NCBI GenBank assembly: GCA_003453085.1
Contig: DMMK01000159.1
Coordinates: 1 to 7,094, forward strand
DNA length: 7,094 nt
Reading direction: 5' to 3'
Source of the DNA: Verrucomicrobiales bacterium
GTDB taxonomy: Bacteria; Verrucomicrobiota; Verrucomicrobiia; Verrucomicrobiales; Verrucomicrobiaceae
The notes beneath the pieces were generated by a model that did no database searches, had not been told where the DNA came from, and saw nothing but the letters and a program-made list of their open reading frames with translations. Below, piece after piece: positions 1-5,237 of this stretch (positions are counted from its first letter, which is position 1; each line of letters opens with the position of its first letter). A program made the position numbers and the translations under genes.

Positions 1-19
1 CATCAACGACCTGTCCTAG
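1..19 (+). CDS. possible 3' end of upstream gene (maybe nuoB)
   Basis: Reading frame 2 ends at a TAG at 17-19 after the residues INDLS, which would suit the tail of a NuoB-like protein just upstream of nuoC. Frame 3 is also open from the left edge and stops at a TGA at 75-77 that overlaps the nuoC ATG (ATGA), a typical translational-coupling arrangement. Its residues (ending PPRIAS) look less like a conserved protein. The fragment is too short to identify. Naming nuoB rests only on the usual nuoB-nuoC gene order. Confidence 0.25.
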
Positions 20-73
20 TCTTCGATCGGTCAAAAATCGTCAAAAGGTCAACAAGCCGCCACGAATCGCATC

Positions 74-643
74 ATGAACGCCGCGCAAATGGTCACCGCC
101 CTGAAGGAAAAATTCGGCGATGCCGTCCTCAGCACCACTGAATTCCGGGGCGAGCACACCGTGCAGGTCTCCCTGGCCAGCGCCAAGCCGCTGCTCAAAT
201 ACTGCCGCGACGAACTGAACTTCGACTACCTGGTGGACATCTCCAGCCTGGATCACATGGGCCAGGAGCCGCGTTTTGAAATGGTCTATGAAGTGTATGG
301 TTACGGCCATCACCAGCATCTGCGCATCAAGGCCCAGATCCCCGATGAAGAAGAGCCTGCCACCGTCAGTGACATCTGGCCTACGGCCGACTGGCATGAG
401 CGTGAAGTTTGGGACATGATGGGCATCAAATTCGCCGGTCACCCCGATCTGCGCCGCATCCTCATGTGGGAAGGTTACCCTTACTTCCCGCTGCGCAAAG
501 ACTTCCCCCTCGCCGGTAAACCCAGCGACATGCCCGAAGTCGGCTTCACTGGCATTGCCCCCATGGCCGATGGCCCCTTCGTCACCAGCGCCGGCGCCCC
601 AGATACCGTGGCCCGCGAGCCCCGGGCGAAGCGAGTGGAGTAG
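74..643 (+). CDS. nuoC: NADH-quinone oxidoreductase subunit C (complex I 30 kDa subunit)
   Basis: This 189-residue protein is a stand-alone NuoC, part of the hydrophilic arm of respiratory complex I. That complex moves electrons from NADH to quinone and pumps protons; NuoC helps hold the arm to the membrane part next to NuoD and NuoB. Residues 109-130 match the 30-kDa subunit signature: ERE, two residues, D, two hydrophobics, six residues, H, three residues, R-R-I-L. It is followed by the conserved GYPYFPLRKDFPL at 134-146. There is no signal peptide, as expected for a cytoplasmic-face subunit. The length fits unfused NuoC (about 150-220 aa); a NuoD domain is not attached. The tail from about 147 to 189 is an extension with GPFVT and REPR. 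The ATG at 74 is the first start in frame that keeps the N-terminal domain; no Shine-Dalgarno sequence is visible near it. No nuoD follows; an exported esterase lies 59 bp downstream. Confidence 0.95.
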   Translation: MNAAQMVTALKEKFGDAVLSTTEFRGEHTVQVSLASAKPLLKYCRDELNFDYLVDISSLDHMGQEPRFEMVYEVYGYGHHQHLRIKAQIPDEEEPATVSDIWPTADWHEREVWDMMGIKFAGHPDLRRILMWEGYPYFPLRKDFPLAGKPSDMPEVGFTGIAPMADGPFVTSAGAPDTVAREPRAKRVE

Positions 644-655
644 TTTGCTTCGCAT

Positions 656-679
656 ACGCTTTCTCCGAAGATAAAGCGT
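656..679 (+). terminator. small hairpin after nuoC, possible weak terminator or attenuator
   Basis: ACGCTTT (656-662) and AAAGCGT (673-679) form a perfect 7-bp stem around a 10-base loop, starting 13 bases after the nuoC stop and ending 23 bases before the next ATG. No T-run follows, so it does not look like a standard intrinsic terminator. It could mark the 3' end of the nuoC message or be chance. Confidence 0.25.
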
Positions 680-702
680 CTTGTGACGTAATAGTGCGCT
701 CC

Positions 703-2253
703 ATGCGCACACTCGCACTCACCTCACTCCTCGCTGCCCTCGCTTTTTCGGCCAGGGCGGAAATCAAACTGCCTGCCATCATTGGCGATAACATGGTCCT
801 GCAACAAAAGCAGGCCAACCCCATCTGGGGCTGGGACACGCCCGGCACGGAGGTGACGGTGACCTTTGCCGGCCAGACCAAAACCGCCAAAGCAGGCGCG
901 GATGGCAAATGGACCGTGAAGCTGGATGCTGTGCCTGCCAATGCGAAGCCAGCCACCATCGGCATCAAAGGCACCAATACCAAAGAGCTGAAGAACGTGC
1001 TCGTCGGCGAGGTGTGGATCTGCTCTGGCCAGTCCAACATGCAGTGGAGTGTGAATGCCTCATGGGATGCAGACCTGGAAATCGCCACGGCGAAGTATCC
1101 AAACATTCGCCTCATTTCTGTGCCTCAAGTCGGCACTCAGGAGCCACAGCAAGACTTCAAAGGCCAGTGGGTGGAATGCTCCCCGCAGACCGTCGGCCCT
1201 TTCAGCGCCGTCGGTTATTTCTATGGCCGCGTCCTGCATCGCATGCTGGATGTGCCTGTGGGCCTGATCAACAACGCTTGGGGTGGCAGTGCTGCCGAAG
1301 CCTGGGTACGTCGCGACGAGTTGCAGAAAGACACTCGCTTCAAAGGCCTCATGGAAAACACCGTGAAAACCGAAGCCGCCATGAACACTGAGAAGGCCAA
1401 AAAGGACTACGAAGTGGCTCTGGCCAAGTGGAAAACCCAGGCGGACGAAGCCAAAAAAGCCGGCCAGCCCATCCCGCGCCAGCCCAGTTCTCCCCAAAGC
1501 TGGCTCACGGGCAATGCCCGCCCTGGAAACATCTACAACGGCGTGCTGCTGCCCACCATCGGCTACGGCATCAAAGGGGCCATCTGGTACCAGGGCGAGT
1601 CCAATGCTGGGCGCGCCTATGAATACGGCTCCCTCTTCCCGTTCATGATCGAGCATTGGCGCAAAGAGTGGAAGCAGGGCGATTTCCCCTTCTACTGGGT
1701 GCAGCTGGCTGACTTCATGCCTGAAGCCCCCACCCCTGGCGACAGCGCCTGGGCCGAGCTGCGCGAAAGCCAGACCAAGACCCAGAACGCCATCAAGAAT
1801 GGCGGTCAGGCCGTCATCATTGATCTCGGCGAAGCCAACGACATCCACCCGAAAAACAAGCGCGACGTGGCAGAACGCCTTGCACGCCTTGCCCTGGTGA
1901 AAGACTACGGCTTCAAGCTCCCTTACCGCAGCCCTGAGTACAAATCCGTGGCCATCGAAGGCAACAAAGCCACCGTCACCCTGGACACCTTCGGTTCCAC
2001 CCTGCGCACCGTGGACGTGAGCGAGGTCAAAGGTTTTGCCATCTGCGGCGAAGACAAGAAGTGGGTCTGGGCCACCGCCAAGATCGTGGGCCGCGACAAA
2101 GTGGAAGTCACCGCCGCAGAAGTGGCCAAGCCTGTGGCCGTCCGTTACGCCTGGGCCAACAACCCCGTGTGCAACCTTCTCAGCATCGAAGGTCTTCCCG
2201 TGACCCCCTTCCGCACAGACGACTTCCCGATGACGACGAAGCCGAAGGAATAA
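703..2253 (+). CDS. secreted sialate O-acetylesterase-type SASA carbohydrate esterase
   Basis: A 516-residue exported hydrolase of the sialate O-acetylesterase (SASA, formerly DUF303) family, an SGNH-fold group that removes acetyl esters from sialic acids or other glycans. Residues 1-19 are a Sec signal peptide (MRTLALTSLLAALAFSARA). A beta-rich N-terminal domain spans about 20-100. The nucleophile Ser111 lies in GQSNM (109-113). Further family blocks are GLINNAWGGS (187-196), WYQGESN (295-301) and the D-x-H motif Asp380-Ile-His382 with the likely catalytic His382. Lys/Glu/Ala-rich helices (about 220-255) form an insertion between the catalytic blocks. The C-terminal beta module (about 405-510) ends with VRYAWANNPVCNL, common in PVC and Bacteroidetes homologues. 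I chose ATG 703 over an in-frame GTG at 694 because it gives a compact signal peptide; neither has a clear ribosome-binding site. True substrate is unknown: xylan or other acetylated polysaccharides are as likely as sialic acid. Confidence 0.92.
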   Translation: MRTLALTSLLAALAFSARAEIKLPAIIGDNMVLQQKQANPIWGWDTPGTEVTVTFAGQTKTAKAGADGKWTVKLDAVPANAKPATIGIKGTNTKELKNVLVGEVWICSGQSNMQWSVNASWDADLEIATAKYPNIRLISVPQVGTQEPQQDFKGQWVECSPQTVGPFSAVGYFYGRVLHRMLDVPVGLINNAWGGSAAEAWVRRDELQKDTRFKGLMENTVKTEAAMNTEKAKKDYEVALAKWKTQADEAKKAGQPIPRQPSSPQSWLTGNARPGNIYNGVLLPTIGYGIKGAIWYQGESNAGRAYEYGSLFPFMIEHWRKEWKQGDFPFYWVQLADFMPEAPTPGDSAWAELRESQTKTQNAIKNGGQAVIIDLGEANDIHPKNKRDVAERLARLALVKDYGFKLPYRSPEYKSVAIEGNKATVTLDTFGSTLRTVDVSEVKGFAICGEDKKWVWATAKIVGRDKVEVTAAEVAKPVAVRYAWANNPVCNLLSIEGLPVTPFRTDDFPMTTKPKE

Positions 2254-2271
2254 GCTCAGGCACTTCCGGTC
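2254..2271. other. 18-bp convergent junction between esterase and amidohydrolase genes
   Basis: The two genes end tail to tail with only 18 bp between stop codons (TAA at 2251-2253; TAA on the minus strand at 2272-2274). No strong hairpin with a T-run is visible on either strand, so the transcripts probably overlap at their 3' ends unless termination is factor-dependent. Confidence 0.6.
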
Positions 2272-3972
2272 TTACTTCTCAAACACCACCTTCCCGCCTA
2301 ACCAAGTTTTCAAAACGACGGTCTGCGGGAGGTCTTCAATGGGGCAGGTGAGCGGATCTCGATCCACCAGGATCAGGTCTGCCAGCCTGCCCTTTTTGAT
2401 GGAGCCGGTCTCCTTCTCCAGCTTCAGCAGGTAGGCATTGTTGGTCGTGTAAAGGCGCAGGGCCTCTTCCCGGGTGAGGGCGTTTTCGATATGCACCGGG
2501 CGGTCCAGTTTGCGTGCCTGGCGCGTGACCGCTGTCCACATGCCCAGCCAGGGATTGTAGGGGTTCACACTGCGAAAGGAGCCGATCTTCTGCATGTGGT
2601 CACTGCCACCGCCGACGATGACTTTTTGATCAAAACAAGCGCGCAGGGGCTGAAATAGTTTCATGCGTTCCTCGCCAAAGTGGCCGGTCAAGGTGCGGCC
2701 ATCCATGTGCAGCCAGATGGGCTGTAGGTCCACACACACGCCCAGTTTCGCCGCCCGGGCGATGGACTCCGGCTGCATGAAGTTGCAATGCGTGACGCTG
2801 CTGCGGCTAGCACGGATGGCCCCATCACGATCCACGTCTTCATAAACTCCCAGCAGCGTCGCCACCGCCGCATCCCCCACCGAGTGCGCCGTGAATTGCA
2901 ACCCGGCCCCGGTGATCTTCGTCACCATCTGACGCAGCCGGTCCGCCGGGATCTTTTGCTCACCTCGATACGTGGGGTCGCTGATGCCATAGGCCTCACT
3001 CACGCCCCAGGGTTTGCTCATGAAGGAACTACCCGTCAGCATGCCACCATCGAGAAACACCTTCGTGCCGATAATTTGCAGCTCCACATCGGGCTTTGTC
3101 AGCGGATGCTGGATGATCTCCTCCATGGACTTCTCCATCGCCGGCCAGAGGCTCATCGCATTCACTCCCATCGAGACACGCACCCTCACAGGCAGCTCTT
3201 TTTGATCCCGCATCTTTTGATAAAGCGAAAGCAGGCTGGAGCTGGAGTTTCTATCCGCAATCGTGGTTAGGCCGACCGAGGCGTAGTCGCGAAACAACTC
3301 TAACGTGCGCCGGTAGGTATCCTCAGCCGTTGGGGACTTCTCTTTGCGCGGGGCTTTGATCGTGGGGCCAAATCCACGCAGCAGGCCTGTGGGTTCGCCA
3401 GCCGCATCCTTTTCCACCTTGCCGGGATGGCCTTCGGGCAGCTTGAAGTCACGATCAATTTTGCCCAGCTTCAGGGCCAGGCTGTTGCACATGGCATCCG
3501 GCCCGGTGGAAAAGACCACAGGATTTTCCGGGGCCACTTGGTCCAGTTCGGCCCGGGTCGGGTAACGGCGCTCTTCAAGCCGCGTGATGAAGATCTGCCG
3601 CAGGCCGATGAGGTCGCCCGGCTTGGAGGCCGCCACGCGTGTGCGGATGTAGGCCAGCACTTCGGCGATGGTTTCCATGGTGGGAATCTCATGGTCAAAC
3701 TCCGTCATCGCCGCCGCCGGATGCACATGCGAATCCATGAGGCCCGGAAGCAAGGTCTTGCCGCCGAGATCCTGGATCTGCGTCGTTTCAGTCTTCAGCG
3801 CCAGCACCTCGTCATTGCTGCCCACCGCGACGATGCGCCCGGCCTCCACCGCCACGGCTTCGGCATAGCTGAACTTTTCATCCACGGTGATAACGCGGCC
3901 ATGATGCAGAATCAGGTCCGGGGCAGCGTGGAGGGAAACCGTGAGGCACAGGCAGCAGGCAAGGAAGCGCAT
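2272..3972 (-). CDS. secreted YtcJ-type amidohydrolase (Amidohydrolase_3 family)
   Basis: A 566-residue metal-dependent hydrolase of the amidohydrolase superfamily, YtcJ-like branch, which cleaves C-N bonds in amides or cyclic amides; the substrate cannot be told from sequence. Residues 1-17 form a likely Sec signal peptide, so it should act in the periplasm. The small N-terminal beta domain (about 18-75) leads to LPGLMDSHVHP, where His82 and His84 are the HxH metal ligands. Other likely ligands are Lys304 (in KVFLDGG), His363 (in TAHSVGDAA), His395 (in THCNF) and Asp458 (in GGGSDHM). The C-terminal block GSIKKGRLADLILVDRDP (523-540) is typical of the family. The set of metal residues is complete, so the enzyme is probably active, but the motifs around His363 and His395 differ from the common HAIGDRA and EHAQ forms. 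The length is normal (530-600 aa). It is transcribed divergently from the SMP-30-like gene. No Shine-Dalgarno precedes the ATG. The cysteines at 6, 7 and 9 do not form a convincing lipobox. Confidence 0.9.
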   Translation of the reverse strand: MRFLACCLCLTVSLHAAPDLILHHGRVITVDEKFSYAEAVAVEAGRIVAVGSNDEVLALKTETTQIQDLGGKTLLPGLMDSHVHPAAAMTEFDHEIPTMETIAEVLAYIRTRVAASKPGDLIGLRQIFITRLEERRYPTRAELDQVAPENPVVFSTGPDAMCNSLALKLGKIDRDFKLPEGHPGKVEKDAAGEPTGLLRGFGPTIKAPRKEKSPTAEDTYRRTLELFRDYASVGLTTIADRNSSSSLLSLYQKMRDQKELPVRVRVSMGVNAMSLWPAMEKSMEEIIQHPLTKPDVELQIIGTKVFLDGGMLTGSSFMSKPWGVSEAYGISDPTYRGEQKIPADRLRQMVTKITGAGLQFTAHSVGDAAVATLLGVYEDVDRDGAIRASRSSVTHCNFMQPESIARAAKLGVCVDLQPIWLHMDGRTLTGHFGEERMKLFQPLRACFDQKVIVGGGSDHMQKIGSFRSVNPYNPWLGMWTAVTRQARKLDRPVHIENALTREEALRLYTTNNAYLLKLEKETGSIKKGRLADLILVDRDPLTCPIEDLPQTVVLKTWLGGKVVFEK

Positions 3973-4060
3973 GGGCTATCAACGCCGGGATGTGGAAGAT
4001 TTGTGCGAACAACTGAACGCTTGCCCTCTCGGCGCGTGACCCCCTAGACTTTCGCTTTCC
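3973..4060. promoter_or_regulatory. divergent intergenic promoter region
   Basis: This 88-bp gap separates the divergent amidohydrolase (-) and SMP-30-like (+) genes and must carry promoters for both unless they are read from elsewhere. On the plus strand, TTGCCC (4021-4026) and TAGACT (4045-4050) with an 18-bp spacer resemble a sigma-70 promoter (4 of 6 matches each). A start there would leave almost no 5' leader before the ATG at 4061. Near the middle lies an imperfect palindrome, TTGTGCGAACAA (4001-4012), which could be an operator. I could not pick out a minus-strand promoter. All of this is pattern inference. Confidence 0.35.
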
Positions 4061-5035
4061 ATGAAAAAACGTCTCCTGCTTCCCTTCCTGAGCCTCACGG
4101 CTGCCTTCGCTGCTGAACCGGTGCCTGAGTTCAAAGGCGGCATCGAGCGACTGGACCCCGCCCTGGATAAACTCATCGCCCCAGACGCGAAGATCGAGAT
4201 CCTGGCCACCGGCTTCAACTGGTCCGAAGGACCCGTTTGGAAAGACGGGCAGATCCTCTTTTCCGATGTGCCGGAAAACACCGTCTTCGGCTGGAAAGAA
4301 GGCGATGCCACCGCCACCACCGTCCTCAAACCCAGCGGCAGCCTCAGTAGCGATGGCCAGGGCTCCAACGGCCTCGCTGTGGATGCCAAGGGCAGCCTCA
4401 TCCTCTGCCAGCATGGCGAGCGCCGCATCGTGCGGCTGGAAAAAGACGGCAGCTTCACCTCCCTCGCGGACAAGTTTGAGGGCAAACGCTTCAACAGCCC
4501 CAATGACCTCGTCATTGCCAAAAGCGGCAGTCTTTTCTTCACGGACCCACCCTACGGCATGAAAAAAGGCACCCCACAGGACGCACCTTACCACGGCATC
4601 TACCGCCTGGATACGGATGGCAAAGTCAGCCTCATCATCCAGGACATCCTCTGGCCGAATGGCATCGCCCTCAGCCCCGATGAAAAGACCCTCTACATCG
4701 CCGTTTCCGACAAGGATGACACCCGCGTCATGGCCTATGATCTCCAGGCCGATGGCAGCGTGAAAAACGGTCGTCTGTTCTTCCATGCCCATCCCCTGAA
4801 GTCGGCCGAACGCAAAGGCGGCTGCGATGGCATGAAGGTGGATACCCTGGGCAACATCTGGACCACCGGCCCTGGTGGGGTGCTGATCATCAGCCCCAAA
4901 GGCAAACACCTCGGCACCATTCTCACCGGCCAAAACACCGGCAACTGCGCCTGGGGCGGCCCAGACAAAGACGTCATGTATGTCACGGCGGACATGTTCC
5001 TGCTGCGCGTGAAGACGCTGGTGAAAGGGTATTGA
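4061..5035 (+). CDS. secreted SMP-30/gluconolactonase-like beta-propeller protein
   Basis: A 324-residue protein of the SMP-30/gluconolactonase/LRE-like family, six-bladed propellers that hydrolyse sugar lactones such as glucono-1,5-lactone using a bound divalent metal. Residues 1-18 are a clear Sec signal peptide (MKKRLLLPFLSLTAAFAA), placing it in the periplasm. The expected metal site is present: Glu56 in NWSEGPVW, Asn148 in NSPNDL, Asn200 in WPNGIALSPDEKTLY and Asp256 in GCDGMKVD. Another family block is FFTDPPYG (159-166), on the blade that follows Asn148. The length is normal (290-340 aa) and the protein is intact. The ATG at 4061 is the natural start at the signal peptide; no Shine-Dalgarno is seen. 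The substrate is uncertain: the family also contains lactonases for other sugars and members of unknown activity. Its stop lies five bases before a long inverted repeat that probably forms the 3' end of its message. Confidence 0.9.
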   Translation: MKKRLLLPFLSLTAAFAAEPVPEFKGGIERLDPALDKLIAPDAKIEILATGFNWSEGPVWKDGQILFSDVPENTVFGWKEGDATATTVLKPSGSLSSDGQGSNGLAVDAKGSLILCQHGERRIVRLEKDGSFTSLADKFEGKRFNSPNDLVIAKSGSLFFTDPPYGMKKGTPQDAPYHGIYRLDTDGKVSLIIQDILWPNGIALSPDEKTLYIAVSDKDDTRVMAYDLQADGSVKNGRLFFHAHPLKSAERKGGCDGMKVDTLGNIWTTGPGGVLIISPKGKHLGTILTGQNTGNCAWGGPDKDVMYVTADMFLLRVKTLVKGY

Positions 5036-5040
5036 TCTGG

Positions 5041-5121
5041 GAGCATGGGGCGTAGGCGTCCCGCCTGCGTCAGTGGCGCGGGTCAGAAACATCACAGGCG
5101 GGACGCCTATGCCCCATGCTC
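5041..5121. repeat. 81-bp inverted repeat with 27-bp arms (REP/MITE-like or 3'-end hairpin)
   Basis: The left arm (5041-5067) and right arm (5095-5121) are reverse complements over 27 bp with one mismatch: G5052 faces T5110, which is a G-U wobble in RNA, so the RNA stem would be continuous. The loop is 27 bases (5068-5094). The arm core is GGCGTCCCGCCTG on the left and CAGGCGGGACGCC on the right, flanked by CATGGGGC and GCCCCATG. It begins five bases after the SMP-30 gene stop. No T-run follows, so it is not a classic intrinsic terminator; it could still stop transcription or protect the mRNA end. Its length and near-perfect symmetry suggest a dispersed intergenic repeat. No flanking target-site duplication is evident. 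Confidence 0.85.
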
Positions 5122-5237
5122 AGAAGCTTCCAGGCACGACCCTTTGCTTCAAAAGTGACCTCTTTCCGTTCTAAAGGATCGGGAACACCAGCTTCTGCAA
5201 GCAGGCGGGCGCGCGAACCGTAGGTTTGGCGTTGCCT
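5122..5237 (+). other. intergenic leader upstream of the PSCyt1 gene
   Basis: This 116-bp stretch follows the inverted repeat and precedes the GTG start at 5238. No open frame with a start links it to the gene: an in-frame TAA sits at 5172-5174 and no ATG lies between it and 5238. It presumably holds the gene's promoter; TTGCTT (5144-5149) and TCTAAA (5170-5175) are the nearest to -35/-10 boxes, but the 20-bp spacing is poor. No RNA gene is seen. Confidence 0.35.

Noticed and set aside
41..718. 225-codon minus-strand open frame across nuoC
   Set aside because: It is antisense to the clear NuoC signature; composition is typical of an antisense shadow.
1060..1848. 262-codon minus-strand open frame inside the esterase gene
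   Set aside because: It is antisense to conserved esterase motifs (WYQGESN, NNAWGGS) and shows no domain of its own.
2241..2280. possible bidirectional terminator at the convergent junction
   Set aside because: Only broken complementarity (GAATAAG against CTTACTTC) is present, with no stable stem and no T-run.
3919..3972. lipoprotein signal in the amidohydrolase because of early cysteines
   Set aside because: Cysteines at residues 6, 7 and 9 come too early and lack a proper lipobox after a hydrophobic stretch; a standard Sec cleavage near residue 17 fits better.
3878..5095. 405-codon open frame on the minus strand
   Set aside because: It spans the start of the amidohydrolase gene, the divergent gap, the whole SMP-30 gene and part of the inverted repeat. 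It has no recognisable domain and is a shadow of the real genes.
5121..5198. 8-bp inverted match CAGAAGCT (5121-5128) with AGCTTCTG (5191-5198)
   Set aside because: Eight bases separated by 62 bases is within chance expectation for a stretch of this size, and it is not extended by further pairing.
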